In this document: one piece after another, positions 20,324 to 33,148 of the stretch | Numbering within the stretch: the stretch's first letter is position 1 | Layout of the letters: each line of letters opens with the position of its first letter | NCBI GenBank assembly: GCA_029844215.1 | Contig: CM056724.1 | Coordinates: forward strand, 36,122,446-36,186,445 | Source: Przewalskia tangutica | Lineage: Eukaryota; Streptophyta; Magnoliopsida; Solanales; Solanaceae | DNA length: 64,000 nt | Reading direction: 5' to 3' | Notes under the pieces: generated by a model | The model's database searches: none | The model's input: the letters and a program-made list of their open reading frames with translations, nothing else | What the model was told of the DNA's origin: nothing | Translations under genes and position numbers: made by a program

Positions 20324-22734
20324 TGTTATACCCCGTATTTCCAGAGTATGTACGTGAGGACGTACGTACAAAAGTTTAGCCTTAGTTAGGCACTTTGGAC
20401 GAAATGTTTGTGCACAACTCACTTAAAGAATCGTTTTTCGACGAAACGTTTTACTAAACTCGCGTAGGGTAAATTCCGGCTATGTCATTTATAAGTTTTG
20501 CGGATTTTTCCGAGAGATGAAATATTTTGGACCAACGGGAGGGTGACACTTGTCACCCTCATTGGACGGCAACTTGAGGCTTGGATTGGCACGTTTTTTG
20601 TGCCTTTGCACAAGTCAAGGAGTTGGTAGGATATTTGTGTAGTAGATGGATAAGGACACTTGGGTGAATCTCCACCCTATACTTGCCTTGCACTTGGCTT
20701 CATCTTGGCCATTGGTTGGCCTATAAATACTCCCCTAACTTGAAGGTTTTCTTCATCCACAAATCACTCTCCAAGTCTTGAAAATCCTCCCCTCTCTTGA
20801 AGTGTTTCGCCCAACACTCCCTCCCTCGAGAAAGCCTTGGCGAAACACCTTCCCCTCTAGCCCTAGCCGAAACACCCCCTTGGTAGCTAGTTGTCTTCCA
20901 AATACCCTAGCCCAATTCCCTTATAGTATTTTAGTAGAAGTTGTTGGGAACTTCTAAGGGTTCTTGGAGCTATCGGAGCGTACAAATTAGGAGCTAAACC
21001 TTGCTCAGGAGCGACTTTTAACTTGGATAATTTTGGGCTTATCGAGGTAAACACTCTTGTCCTTCTATTGTAATTGGATATTACATATAAGAATAGTTAA
21101 GACTTGAGTATATGATATGAAAGAATATTAAAGAATAGAATTGAACTGTTATCACAGTAGAAGGGTATAAATGAAGAATAATTGAATCAGATTTATATAG
21201 GATCGCTTTTCTGAGACTTGAGTAGCTTGACGGGTAGGGAAGTTGCCCAATTTTCTCGTAGGATAGAGAACCCTCTCGCTTAGAATCACATGAGTAGTCA
21301 GACGTTGATAGACGTGTCGACTATTATAGGTTGATTCTCGCGCGACATATTCGACTTGGCGGTGGATTTCACGAGGAGGTATGTGATTCTTCCTATACTC
21401 TTGAGCATGATATTTTAAAATATATATAGTACGGTAGACGACGTGTGTTAATCGAATAATAATTACGCAATGTCTTTTGACTTAAGCCTGAATAATAATT
21501 ACGGCAATGTCTTTTGACTTAAGCCTGAATAATAAGAATCTTGAAGCATTTCAAAAGAATACTAAATCATTTTTAACAGAAGAGAAATATTTGGTTTTTA
21601 AACAAGAAGCTTAAGAGTTATACTAGCTTTATGGGAAGTTAAGTATAACGACTTAAGAAAGATAAAAGGAACAGTTTACTTATGTGTTTATAAAAGACTT
21701 GTATTGATTTCTGGAAAGTATAATAAGATGGTTTAATAAGTAGACATGATATGATGTTATGTGTGTTATTGTGTTGTAACGTTTGTATAAGAGGGTATTC
21801 TTGTTGTGCTTATGTTGTTTAACGATAAGCTGTTATGTTAGTATTATATCACTCACCTCTTGACATGTTACCGGGGGTTAAGTCGCCTCCGACGCGGTAG
21901 ACTCAAAGCGTCTGGGACCATGATTCGAGAATACCTACGCGGTCCAGGACCTATGCGCGAGCTACGAGAGTTCCGTGTTAGCGTGCGGGTTATACCTCAC
22001 GCGGCCTATGTGGCCATGCGACTACGAGTCCAGACGACGCCGAGGAGTAGCTACCCTCGATGTGGGGTTATACCTCACGCGGCCTATGTGAGTGGCCTAC
22101 GCGACTACGGAGTCCGTGATTAGGCTTGCATAATGATACTATGGGCGATTGGCCTCGCTCGACAATTCGCACCTAGAAAAGACTCGCATACGCTTACCTA
22201 TTGTTGCTCTTGTTTATGATGTGCACTATGCGTTACATCGTTGTTTCGCATATTTGTAAATTAGGTTTTAAAATGATATGATTTCATTTAAGTATTTTAC
22301 GCTTTCACATACTTGGTACTGTTATCGACCTCCTTCTGGGCCGCGTTCATGCCGCAGGCGGCAAGCAGGTGCTAGATCCACATCCTTAGGATCTCTTTGC
22401 TTTGGTGTCAGGAGCTCCATCTTCTCCGGAGGCTCGACTTTTGGGTATGATCTCCCTGTTGTTGTATATAGTTTTATTCATTCAGGGTATGGCGGGGCCC
22501 TGTCCCGCCATAGTTGTTATCTTCTTAGAGGTCTCAGTAGTCCTATTGCATACTGGGATGTAATCGCAAAACTATGTTTATATATATATGCCGAAAGGCG
22601 ACATTTTCTCACATAAAACTGTGTCTCATTTTACAACTGTTTCATGTCTTGTTTTTATTTTCCGCTGATTACTCTGATGTATGACTACTTGGGTGCCCGG
22701 GTAAGGCACTACCACGCCCTAACGGGTCGTGACA
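20324..22734 (+). repeat. Element B 5' LTR
   Basis: 2411 bp from TGTTATACCCCGTATTTCC to GGGTCGTGACA. TATA box at 20722-20729. A 38-bp tandem duplication around GCAATGTCTTTTGACTTAAG lies at 21461-21535. A CG-rich block (ACCTCACGCGGCCTATGTG twice) lies at 21880-22120. It pairs with 27591-29958. Confidence 0.88.
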
Positions 22735-22939
22735 AAAGTGGTATCGAGCGCTTAATCTCGGAAAGTGTCTACTGACCGTATCTAGTAGAGTCTTGATTAT
22801 CGCGTGTTGTGCACCACACCAATAATCAGTAGGCTATAGGATATTTAGGATTGGTTTCCATTCTTCTCATTCTGAGATCGTGCCTTAGAGCTGTGTTATA
22901 AGTTGGACCCCTCTAACATATTCCTTTTCTGTAACAGTT
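22735..22939 (+). other. Element B primer-binding site and leader
   Basis: AAAGTGGTATCGAGCGCTTA follows the LTR. TGGTATC is present, but the downstream bases depart from the tRNA-Met complement. The following ~190 bp (GATTGGTTTCCATTCTTCTC and so on) is shared by A, B, C and D. Confidence 0.7.
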
Positions 22940-24050
22940 ATGCCTCCACGTAAGGCAACCCGCCCGTGGCGGCAAGGCAATGGCGGAGTCGCTAGTAGGA
23001 CACCGAGAGTTACGAGGCTCGTGCCCGCCTATACCCGAGACGGCGAAGTTCCATGACGCCGCCGGCCCCAAGAGACCACGCACCGCGCACCTCCCGCCCC
23101 ACACCGGGCAGAGGAGTTAGGGTACAAGGAGACGGCCCGCCATCGCCGTGATCGTGGGCCGCATACGAGGATAGGCCGACGCAGAAGCCCAGCCCACCCC
23201 GCAGTACCCGTGGTTCACCCGAGGCGTATAGTTTGAGGCTACGAGATTTCTGAGTCAGTAGCCCGCCGTAGTTTTACTGGTCGAGGCCGGAGGATGATCC
23301 GCAGGAGTTCATCCGCCGGGCCATGAGGATTATGAGGTGATCGTGGCGCCGGAGACCGAGTCCGTGATTCGGTTCGCGATCGGCCGCGTGATACCGCATG
23401 ATTGGTTTGATTCATGGAGTTATCCCGGAGAGCACGCGCCCGCCTACTGGGATGAGTTCTCGAGGCTTTCTCACTCACTTCTTGCCTCCACGCATGGCGA
23501 GGCACGCCGGCGCATTTTTGTTAATGAGACAGAGACGCACGCCAGGGAGTACAATGTCGAGTTCGATTCTTTGGCTCGATATGTCCCTCGCATTGGTAGC
23601 GGATATGGAGGATGGTGCATCAATATGTCACCGCTAGATGATTATATGACCGAAGTCTTGGCGCGTGGCTCTTCACCAGCATGGATATTACCCGTGACGC
23701 AGCTCACGACTGACGCGGCGAGCGAGGCCGACGGGTTGACAGACAAGCAGGTTAAGACCAGACGGCAGGTCTTTTGGTAGCTATCGTGGTGGGCGGCCTC
23801 AACAGCAGTCTAAATTTGCACCACACCACCGAGTACTCGCACCGCCCTCAAGACACCAGATATTCGAGGCGCACTGTGCCCCGTGACTTCGTGACGCCCA
23901 GAGCAGAGGCATCGCCGACGGACCACCTCAACGGGCCGCCGATGTAGATCCCACTTCGGGTATTGTCGTACTGCTCCAGGAGTTTGTTACAGTTGTGTCC
24001 AGGAGGGTCACTTTGTGAGGAATCGTCCACTGGCGGCGATCTGATGGTAG
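22940..24050 (+). pseudogene. Element B gag
   Basis: Starts ATGCCTCCACGTAAGGCAAC (22940), giving a basic Ala/Pro-rich N-terminus. A long frame at 23337-23780 contains the gag capsid-like region: ETESVIRFAIG, YWDEFSRL, REYNVEFDSLARYVPRIGSG and LDDYMTEV. The spacing matches Del/Tekay gag, which packages the element RNA in a cytoplasmic particle. A zinc knuckle near 23965-24030 reads CYSCVQEGHFVRNRP, with its last Cys replaced. Frameshifts separate the start, body and knuckle. About 1.1 kb is normal for the family. Confidence 0.85.
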
Positions 24051-24199
24051 GGTCACCATGCGTTCTTTCTCACGTCTTCTTCATCTCCTAGCTTACTCGC
24101 CCCGAGGCAAGGTACTCACGGGCCAGCAGTCGCGGCAGGTCATGGCGCGGGTCCAGCCTAGCGGTCCTCGAACATTTATGCCTTGTCCACGGGCAGATC

Positions 24200-24640
24200 G
24201 TGAGGCCTCACCGATGTCGCCACAGTACCTTATCGCTCGGGTTTGATGTGTATGCCTTGATAGATCCGGTTCTACTGGCCCCATATATCTCCCTTATTGC
24301 TAGTAGGATAGGGATAAAGCTCGAGTCCATAGACCCTTTCGAGGTAGCTACGCCATGGGTGATTCGGTGGTAGCTCGGCGGGTATATAGGCTTGTCCAAA
24401 GGATCTTATGCAATCGTCCGACCAGCCGACTTGATAGAGTGGACATGACCGATTTCGACGTGATCACGGTATGGATTGGTTAGCTTCTGCTATGCCAATG
24501 TAGATCGCAGAGAGAGAGTGGTACGTTCCATTTTCCCGGGAGCCATTGTTGAGTGGAGAGGAACATCAGACGAGGGTAGGTTTATTTCTACCTCAAGGCT
24601 AGGAAGATGGTGCGTATGTACATCTACCATCTCGCTCGTG
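24200..24640 (+). pseudogene. Element B aspartic protease and linker
   Basis: The text near 24240-24310 reads FDVYALIDPVLLAPYISLI, where active relatives have D-x-G-S/A-T (LIDPGSTLSYI-type). The catalytic Asp is kept but the following Gly is lost to a local indel. It is followed by the family's linker: an M-x-W-L-like DRYGMDWL remnant near 24465, FPGAIVEWRGTS (24529-24566) and GRFISTSRLGRW, the shifted counterpart of GRFISYLKARKMV. Confidence 0.7.
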
Positions 24641-24659
24641 TTTGATAATCGAGGCCGCA

Positions 24660-25640
24660 GTGCATTTTCGGGCCATTTGATGAGTCGAGAGTTCCCGCAC
24701 GTTTCCGCACGACCTCCTGTATCCTCCCGAGAGGAGATAGAGTTTTGTATTGATGTCTTGCGGACACTCGCCTATTTCCATTCCGCCATACGTAATGGCA
24801 CCCGCCGAGTTGAGAGTCAAGGACCAACCGAGAGATTTTTGGAGAAGCGGCTTCATCGACCTAGTGTTTCTCCCGGGAGCGCCAGATTGTTCGTGAAGAA
24901 GGATGGGACGCCGCGCATGTGTTTATTACAGCGGTGAACAAGGTGACCATTAAGAACGATACCCCTTCCCGTGATTGATGATTTGTTCGACCACCGCAGG
25001 TGCGAGATGTTTCTCCAAGATTGATCCGCGATCGGGCTATCATCGTGCACGAGTCGAGAGTGGATGTCCCTAGATCGCATTCCGACCCTGTGACGCATTA
25101 TGAGTTCGTGGTCATGTCTTTGGTTGACCAATGCTCCGCAGTATTCATGGATTTGATGAACCGAGTGTTCAAACCATTTTTGGACACGCTTGTGATAGTG
25201 TTCATCGATGATATCTTGGTTTATTCTCGCCAGAGCAGAGCACGCGAGCATTTCGGCGATCGGCCGATTCTTCCAGACCGCAGCTATACGCCAAGTTTTC
25301 CAAATGTGAGTTTTGGTTAGCTTCGTGGCTTTTCGGGCATATTGTCGGGCCGATGGTATTCGGTGGATACGCCAAGATCGAGGCGCGAGACTTGGCCTAG
25401 ACCTACTACTCCGGCGAGTGCGCAGCTCGGGCCTTGCAGTTACTATCGGCGGTTCGTGGAGAAGTTTGCTTCTATCTCTCGCACCATTGACTAGGCCGAC
25501 TCGTAAGGCACTAAGTTTCAGCGGATCGATGCTTGTGGCGTGGTTTCCGCCATCGGGAGAGATCGACGATCGCTTCGCTCTTACACTTCCATAGGTCGCA
25601 CGGCTATGTCGTATTGTGACGCGCCAGCATCGGGTTAGGA
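24660..25640 (+). pseudogene. Element B reverse transcriptase
   Basis: RT copies the element RNA into DNA. Pieces in order are: the leader REEIEFCIDVLR and the counterpart of SIPPYVMAPAEL (24735-24810); the palm start LFVKKDGTPRMC (24885-24923); TIKNDTPSRDDL-like (24950-24990, shifted); EFVVMSL..LVDQCSAVFMDLMNRVF (25105-25170); and the active-site motif FIDDILVYSR at 25201-25230 with both aspartates intact. Downstream, FSKCEFWLAS is shifted at 25290-25330, and a PTTPA-EVR-like segment follows at 25400. At least five frame changes break it. Confidence 0.85.
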
Positions 25641-25960
25641 TGTGGTTGATGCATCGTGCAAGGTTATAGCGACGCATCCCGACAGCCTAAGAAGTATGAG
25701 AGGAACTACCCCACCCATGATTTGGAGTCGCAGCGTGATTCACGCCAAGATCTGAGGCACTATTTGTATGGGGTTCATGTGGATATTTATACGCACTACA
25801 AGAGCCTCCAAGATATCTTCACCGCAGAGAATGAACTTACGATGCAGACGGTGGTTAGAGCCGCCAAGGATTATGATGTTGACATCCCGTACCACCCGGA
25901 AGGCCAATGTTGTGGCAGATGCCCTAGTCGTAGGTCGATGGGTAGCCTATCGATGTTCAC
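25641..25960 (+). pseudogene. Element B RNase H
   Basis: Frame 25656-26021 reads KKYERNYPTHDLESQ, HYLYGVHVDIYTHYKSLQDI and AKDYDVDIPYHPEG, the typical tail of Gypsy RNase H. The usual TDHKSL motif reads THYKSL here, so the catalytic Asp is lost by a one-base change or shift. The N-terminal YSDAS motif is near 25658. Confidence 0.82.
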
Positions 25961-26159
25961 CGAGATGAGGGCATGGTTCGTGATTTGCATCGCCAGCGAG
26001 CCTTGGTGTCCGCTTGATTGATTCGATAGCGTGGAGTTCGAGTTCGGAGAGGTTGCCGGTCTTCCATCGCCGGCGAGGCAAGAGGCAACAGCTTGATGAT
26101 CCGCTTGACGCTGCACCGATACGGCTCTTCGTGAGGAAGGGTCCTGAGGTAGCACCACG

Positions 26160-27080
26160 GGTGCTATGGTTTGAGGCGTTGTGTGTTCCAGATGTTTCAG
26201 ACTTCGCAGCAGGAGTTCTTGGGAAGCACACAAGCGTTACTCTATCCATCCGTGGTCGACAAGATGTACCACGACCTTAGATCCGTATTGGTGGGATGGC
26301 TTCAAGAGGACGCTGCGCAGTTCGTAGCTCGCCCGTGTTATCGCAGTGAAGGTAGAGCACCGTGAGTCCCGTGGTTTGTTGCGCATTTATAGAGATCCCG
26401 ACCTGGAAGTGGGAGGTGATCAACATGGACTTTATCACAGGATTACCTCGCACTCAGAGGAGGCATGATTCTATTTGGGTTATCGTCGACAGGCTGACGA
26501 AATCAGCCCACTTTCTTCCCGTCAGGACGACTTTTTCGGCTGAGGATTATGCCAGACTTTACATCCGAGAGATCGCCGATCGCATGAGTCCCTATTTCGA
26601 TCATATCGCATGCAGGAGCCCGCCACGCTAAATTCGGAGGTCTTTCCGTAGGGTTTAGGACGCAGTGAGCTCGAGTAATCGCATTCCATCCACGCATGCA
26701 TCGGACAGGCATAGTGCACTATCCAGACTCTTGAGGATATGCTGCGAGCCTGTGTTATCGACTTCAGGGGTAGCTGGGAGGATCATTTGCCTCTAGTTGA
26801 GTTTGCATATAATAATAGCTACCACTCCAGTATTCAGATGACGCCTTATGAGGCCTTGTATGGGAGGAAGTGCAGATCGCCGATAGGTTGGTTTGATGTA
26901 GGCGAGGTACAGTTAGTGGGACCAGATTTGGTGCAAAGCGATGGTTGGGTGAAGCTTATCCAGAGCGATTCTCGATACCGTAGTCGGCGAAGTCATATAC
27001 GCATCATCGCCGTCGATCCGAGTTCGAGGTTGATGATTGGGTTTTCTGGTGTCACCCATGAAGGCGGTGTGATGAGATTC
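26160..27080 (+). pseudogene. Element B integrase
   Basis: Integrase inserts the cDNA into chromatin. Order: remnant zinc-binding region (MYHDLRSVLVGWLQED, 26259-26310), then the core WEVINMDFITGLPRTQRRHD (26410-26470) with the first catalytic Asp, SIWVIVDRLTKSAHFLPVRT and FSAEDYARLYIREI. The second Asp motif (ISDRG-type) is scrambled near 26600-26640. Then VEFAYNNSYHSSIQMTPYEA, LYGRKCRSPIGWFDVGEVQL and VGPDLVQ (26780-26935). The zinc region, the core and the part after 26730 are in different frames. Confidence 0.88.
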
Positions 27081-27430
27081 GGGAAGAAAGGGAAACTCAG
27101 CCCAAGGTACTTTGGGCCCTATCAGATTTTCCGCAGGGTAGGCAAGGTTGCCTACGAGTTGGATCCGCCGTCCGATCCGGAGGCGCGCATCCGGTGTTTC
27201 ATGTTTATGCCGGCGAGATGTATCGGATCCATCTAGTGGTGCACCCGATTGACGATGTCCAGTGACCAGGGTTATCGTATGGCGAGATTCCCATAGCGAT
27301 AATCGATCGCCGTTAGGCGTCTGCGACCAGGACGTGGCTTCCACAAAGTTCTGTGGCGGAACGAGCTCAGGGAGGAGATGACGTGGGAAGCTGAGGAGGA
27401 CATGAGGCAGAAGTATCTTCACTTATTCCC
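27081..27430 (+). pseudogene. Element B integrase C-terminus with chromodomain
   Basis: GKKGKLSPRYFGPYQIFRRV and GKVAYELDPPSDPEA (27084-27190) precede the tail. A chromodomain core is seen at 27350-27420: LWRNELREEMTWEAEEDMRQ, then KYLHLFPTPPG, in a shifted frame. Chromodomains at the integrase end define chromovirus Gypsy elements (Del/Tekay, CRM, Galadriel, Reina) and steer integration to particular chromatin. With this LTR type, Del/Tekay is the best fit. Confidence 0.82.
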
Positions 27431-27590
27431 CACACCTCCAGGTAACTTACTTTCCTATTTGCAGTTTTTAATTATCGTATTTGTTTAAGTGTTATATCAG
27501 GCCATGTACTTGCAAACCGTTAAGTTGTGAGGTACTTTATCGTTAATCGTTTGGGAAAGAACATTCGACGAATGTTTCTAAGGAGGAGAA
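27431..27590 (+). other. Element B 3' end: hairpin and polypurine tract
   Basis: AACATTCG-A-CGAATGTT (27560-27576) is a perfect stem, followed by TCTAAGGAGGAGAA and the LTR start at 27591. The same order is seen in A, C and D. Confidence 0.8.
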
Positions 27591-29958
27591 TGTTATACCC
27601 GTATTTCCGTAGTATGTACGTGAGGACGACGCATAAAAGTTTAGCCTTAGTTAGGCACTTTGGACGAAATGTTTGTGCACAACTCACTTAAAGAATCGCT
27701 TTTTCGACGAAACGCTTTATTAAACTCGCGTAGGTAAATTCCGCTATGTCATTTATAATTTTTGCGGATTTTTCCGAGAGATGAAATATTTTGGACCAAC
27801 GGAGGGTGACACTTGTCACCCTCATCGACGGCAACTTGAGGCTCGATTGGCACGCTTTTGTGCCTTTGCACAAGTCGAGGAGTTGGTAGGATATTTGTGT
27901 AGTAGATGGATAAGGACACTCAGTGAATCTCCACCCTATACTTGCCTTGCACTTGGCTTCATCTTGGCCATTGGTTGGCCTATAAATACTCCCTAACTCA
28001 AGGTTTTCTTCATCCACAAATCACTCTCCAAGTCTTGAAAATCCTCCCCTCTCTTGAAGTGTTTTCGCCCAACACTCCCTCCCTCGAGAAAGCCTTGGCC
28101 AAACACCTTCCCCTCTAGCCATAGCCAAACACCCCCTTGGTAGATAGTTGTCTTCCAAATACCCTAGCCCAATTCCCTTATAGTATTTTAGTAGAAGTTG
28201 TTGGGAACTTCTAAGGGTTCTTGAGCTATTGGAGCGCATAAATTAGAGCTAAACCTTGCCGGGAGCGACTTTTAACTTGGATAATTTTGGGCTTATCGAG
28301 GTAAATACTCTTGTCCTTCTATTGTAATTGGATATTACATATAAGAATAGTTAAGACTTGAGTATATGATATGAAAGAATATTAAAGAATAGAATTGAAT
28401 CAATTATCACAGTAGGCGGTATAAATGAAGAATAATTGAATCAGATTTTACATAAGATCGCTTACGATGAGACTTGAGTAGCTTGATCGCAGGGAAGTGC
28501 TGCCCAATTTTCCGTAGGATAGAGAACCCTCGCTTAGAATCACATGAGTAGTTCAGACGCTGATAGACGTGTTCGACTATTATAGTTGATTCTTCCGCGA
28601 CATATTCGACTTGGCGTGGATTTCGCCGGCGAGGTATGTGATTCTTCCTATACTCTTGAGCATGATATTTTAAAATATATATAGTACGGTAGACGACGTG
28701 TGTTAATCGAATAATAATTACTACGCAATGTCTTTGAATTAAGCTGAATAATAATTACGCAATGTCTTTTGACTTAAGCTCAATAATAAGAATCTTGAAG
28801 CATTTCAAAAGAATACTGAATCATTTTTAACAGAAGAGAAATATTTGGTTTTTAAACAAGAAGCTTAAGAGTTATACTAGCTTTATGGGAAGTTAAGTAT
28901 AACGACTTAAGAAAGATAAAAGGAACAGTTTACTTATGTGTTTATAAAAGACTTGTATTGATTTCTGGAAAGTATAATAAGATGGTTTAATAAGTAGACA
29001 TGATATGATGCTATGTGTGTTATTGTCTTGTAACATTTGTATAAGAGGGTATTTTTGTCAGGCTTATGTTTTAACGATGTTCGTTATGTTAGTATTATAT
29101 CACTCACCTCTTGACATGTTACGGGTTGTCGCCTCCGACGCGGTAGACTCAGCGATGCAGGACCATGATTCGAGAATACCTCATGCGGGTCCAGGGACCT
29201 ATGCGAGCTACGAGTTCCGTGTTAGTGTGCGGGTTATACCTCACGCGGCCTACGCGCCACGCGACTACGAGTCCGGGACGACGCCGAGGAGTAGCTACCC
29301 TCGATGCGGGTTATACCTCACGCGCCTATGTGAGTGGCCTACGCGACTACGGAGTCCAGGATTAGGCTTGCATAATGATACTATGGGCGATTGGCCCCGC
29401 TCGATCATTCGCACCTAGAAAAGACCTTACGCTTTACCTATTGTTGCTTGTTTATGATGCGCACTACGCGTTACATTCGTTGTTTCGCATATTTGTAAAT
29501 TAGGTTTTAAAATGATATGATTTCATTTAAGTATTTTACGCTTTCACATACTTGGTACTGTTGTGCGACCTCCTGGGCCGCGTTCATGCCAGGTAAGGGC
29601 AAGAGCTAGATCCACATCCTTAGGATCTCTTTGCTTTGGTGTCGTGAGCTCCATCTTCTCCGAGGCTCGACTTTGGGTATGATCTCCCCGTTGTTGTATA
29701 TAGTTTTGTACATTCGTGGTATGGCGGCCCCGTCCCACCATAGTTGTTATCTTCTTAGGTCTCAGAGTCTTATTATACTGGGATGTAACTGCAAAACTAT
29801 GTTTATATATAAATGCCGAAAGGCGACATTTTCTCACATAAAACTGTGTCTCATTTTACAACTGTTTCATGTCTTGTTTTTATTTTCCGCTGATTACTCT
29901 GATGTATGACTACTTGGGTGCCCGGGTAAGACACGATCACGCCCCTAACGTCGTGACC
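27591..29958 (+). repeat. Element B 3' LTR
   Basis: 2368 bp, from TGTTATACCCGTATTTCC to GTCGTGACC, where the canonical last A is replaced by C. It is colinear with the 5' LTR, including TATA (27981-27988), the ~38-bp duplication (28705-28790) and the CG-rich block (29115-29360). Directly after it, A's LTR resumes. The flanks GGTTT (before B) and GTTTC (after B) are consistent with a 5-bp target duplication blurred by small errors. Confidence 0.87.
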
Positions 29959-30870
29959 GTTTCCTTTGTGCTTATGTTGTTTAACGATAAGTTGTTATGT
30001 TATTATATCACATACCCTCGACTTGTTATACCGAGGGCTTGCCACCCTTAATGCGGTCTATACTACGCGGTCTTCGTGACTATGCGGAGTCGCGGAGTTC
30101 CGTGGTTGATCATTCCGGTGTTTTATCCCGACGCGGGATGCCTTATGCGGTCCGCGTGACTACGCGGTCTATCGAGACTATGCGATCGCGGAGTCCGCGA
30201 GAGTACCGGGTTAGCTACCCCGACGCGAGGAATACCTCACGCGGTCTATGTGACCTATGCGATCGCGGAGTCCAGGTTAGGAATGCATAATGATACTATG
30301 GGCGATCGCCTTGATTCGATCATTCGCGCCTAGGAAAGACTCATTCGCTTACCTATTATTGCTCTTGTTTGTGATATGGCACTATGTGCAAATTGAACTA
30401 ATTGAATTTGCAAATGGTTTTAAATACTTTGATTTCATTTAAAGTACTTTACAGTTTCACATACTTGGTACCGTTAGATCGACCTCCTTCGGGCCGCGTT
30501 CATGCCGCAGTAGAGGTACTCCTACCGTTGATCCCCGCTCTTAGGATCACCGCTTATTTTGGGAAAGCTCCGCTTTCTCCGAGGCTTAGCATTTTGGTAT
30601 GGTCCTGCCGCTGTAGGTATTTGCATTCGTGGTATGGCGGGGCCCCGTCTCCGCCATTGTTATTATAAACTCTGCAGGTCCGTAGTCCCGTTATAAAGTC
30701 GATGTAATCGCTCATTTTGGGTATTTATATATATGCCGAAAGGCAAGTTTTCTCAGATAACTGTTCCACATTTCATATTATATCATGTCTTGTTGTATGT
30801 TCCGCTGATTACTCTGATGTTGTATCACTAGGGTGCGGGGTAGGCACTACCACGCCCGTTCGGTCGCGAT
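29959..30870 (+). repeat. Element A 3' LTR, right piece
   Basis: Resumes at GTTTCC..GTGCTTATGTTG, matching 14560 onward of A's 5' LTR. It includes GACTTGTTATACCGAGGGCT, the CG-rich block (30040-30270) and the terminal TGTATCACTAGGGTGCG. Its end near CGGTCGCGATG is altered from GGTCGTGACA. After it, C's 5' LTR continues. Confidence 0.85.
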
Positions 30871-31722
30871 GGCGCAGTTTCGTATCCGTAGTTGGCTTTC
30901 GACTTGCCCCGGTCACTTCGTGGTATGGTTATGTATATTTGTTGGTACGGCCTTGGTATCCGTAGTTGGCTTCGTACTTGCCCTCCGTCGAGGACGCGCT
31001 TGGTATCCGTAGTTAGCTCAGACTTGCCCCATACGGTTGCATGACACAGCGGGACCCGATGTTCATATGTACTTCGTGTGATTATATCATGATCGCGCAG
31101 CCGGCGGTATTCCACGCATGATTGATGTTGCGGGCGCGAGACCCATTGTATATTTGAGTAATGACTTTGAGGCGCGAGTCCCCGACTTGACATGATCGCT
31201 ATATATTGTGCATCGTAGTTTGGTTATCATACATGTCTCCCGCTTTATATAGACTATTATGATTTCATTTACTGATTTTTACGCTTTCACATACTTGGTA
31301 CCGTTGATCGACCTCGCGGGCTGCGTTCATGCCGCAGTAGAGGTACATCGGTTGTGGATCCTCGCCTTAGGATCACAAATGCTCAGGAAGCTCCATTTCT
31401 CCGAGGCTTATCTTTGGTATAGTCCCCGTCGTAGTTACTTGTACATTCGTGGTATGGCGGCCCGTCCCGTCATAGTTATGGTTACATTCTGCAGGTCCAG
31501 AGTAATCTTGCAAGTGTGGCGGCTTGTAAAAGGATTTAATTGTTCAGGTTGATATATATATATGTATATATTCAGGAAGGTGACCGTTTTGGTTAGCCTA
31601 TTTCATACTTTATGTCTTGTCTCATGTTTTAGTTTTTATTTCCGCTGATTTTTCTCTGATGTTGTATCACTAGGGTGCCCGGGGTAAGGCACCAGTCACG
31701 GGCCCGGGATCGGGTCGTGACA
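30871..31722 (+). repeat. Element C 5' LTR, right piece
   Basis: Continues the TATCCGTAGTTGGCTTTCGA series, GTATGGTTATGTATATTTG and GACACAGCGGGACC, as in 36470-36650. It ends GGGATCGGGTCGTGACA at 31722, followed by AAAGTGGTATCGCAGCGCTT (the primer-binding site region). Confidence 0.83.
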
Positions 31723-31921
31723 AAAGTGGTATCGCAGCGCTTAGTCCTCGAAAGTGTCTACGCATCGTGTTCAGTAGTCTTGATTATCGTGTGTTGTGCA
31801 CCACATCTATAATCGTGAGGTCGCAGACATTTAGGATTGGTTTCCATTCTTCTCACTCGAGATCGTGCCTTAGCCGCGGTTGTAAGTTGGACTCCCTCTG
31901 ACGCATTCTCTTGTACCAGTT

Positions 31922-33148
31922 ATGCCTCCACGCAAGGCAACCAGAGCCCAGAAGGGCAAGGCAGCAGAGGGAGCTGCGAGTAGAGCACGGAGGGTTACTG
32001 CAGGCAGGCCCGCTTTACCCGAGGTGCTGCACAGACGGATTCTACGCCGCCACCAAAGAGAGTTTAGAGCCGCAACAGTGGCTGCTGAGACCACAGTACC
32101 TGAGCCTCCAGCCCCACGGCCAGGAACAGAGGATATGGGTTGCAAGGAGATGGCCCAGTTACAAGTTAGGTTTATGGCGAGACTTGAGGACGACGGAGCC
32201 GGTACCATGAAGGCACCCCAAGGCCGATAGTTGGAGACTTCGGACTTCTTAAGTCATCCACCACCGTTGTTCTATGGATCGAGCCGAGGATGACCTCGTG
32301 AGTTTATCCGAAGCGATTCTGGATCATGAGAGTGATCAAGGCCTCCGAGGCGAGTCGGTGATATTGGTTCGCGATCGGCCGCGCGATCATCTGCAATGAT
32401 CGTTTGATTCACGGAACCGCCCCGGGGAGCATGCGCTTCACCGTATGGGACGAAGTTCTCGTGGGCTTTTCTTGCACATTTCTTGCCCGCGGATGAGGAG
32501 GGCTCGCCGACAAATTTTTGATGTTGAGGCGGACGGCGCACGCTCGTGAGTACAACGTGGAGTTCGACTAGTCCGATATGTCCCGGCGTTAGTGGCAAAT
32601 ATGGAGGATAGAGTGCACCGCTACGTCACGGGGCTCGATGACTACTTGGCAGAGGCTTGTTCGGGTGTAGCTCTTCAGCCAGACATGGACATTGCCCGCA
32701 CGCAGCTTATGCACTAGGTGTGAGGAGCGAGAGGTCGACGGACGACCGAGATCGCAGAAGAGGCCGAACAGCAGGTCTTTTGGCGACTTTTGAGGCGGAC
32801 CGCCTCAAGAACAGACTATGCGCCCGCCAAGACAGAGCGGTCCTCCACGCCTTCGTGGCATCCAGAGTATTCGAGCAGCAGTCGGGCTCCAAGGTTCTGT
32901 GTTTTCGGGGGAGTAGTGGTGTTGACCACATGAGGCCACCCTTACCTCAGTGTGTTCGTTGCGGTAGAATCCATAAGGGGGAGTGTCGTGCTGGTTCGGG
33001 AGGTTGTTTTACATGCGGCCAGCAGGGCCATTTTGCGAGAAATTGTCCGACTAGAGGTAGCGCGGATGTAGAGACTCGGCCTTCAGGATCTATGGCTGGT
33101 TCATCACCTTCTACAGCTATGCGCCCTGTAGGGCAGGCCTATGATTAG
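31922..33148 (+). pseudogene. Element C gag, best-preserved gag C-terminus in the window
   Basis: The frame starts ATGCCTCCACGCAAGGCAAC and reads MPPRKATRAQKGKAAEGAAS, then Ala/Arg-rich sequence to 32230. A frameshifted middle (32230-32656) still shows the DPREFIRSDSG-like segment and the counterpart of REYNVEFDSLARY near 32545-32580. The frame 32657-33148 ends in a good zinc knuckle: CVRCGRIHKGEC and then CFTCGQQGHFARNC (C-x2-C-x4-H-x4-C), followed by a stop at 33146-33148. So gag ends on its own stop here, with no protease after it. Confidence 0.82.

Noticed and set aside
22278..22616. 112-codon + frame (and the related frame at 29631) as a gene
   Set aside because: Both lie in the terminal part of the paired B LTRs and have no domain. 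They are LTR sequence.
24853..25677. 274-codon open frame on the - strand
   Set aside because: It lies antisense to the reverse transcriptase of element B, whose FIDDILVYSR motif is on +. CG-rich composition keeps stops rare on the other strand.
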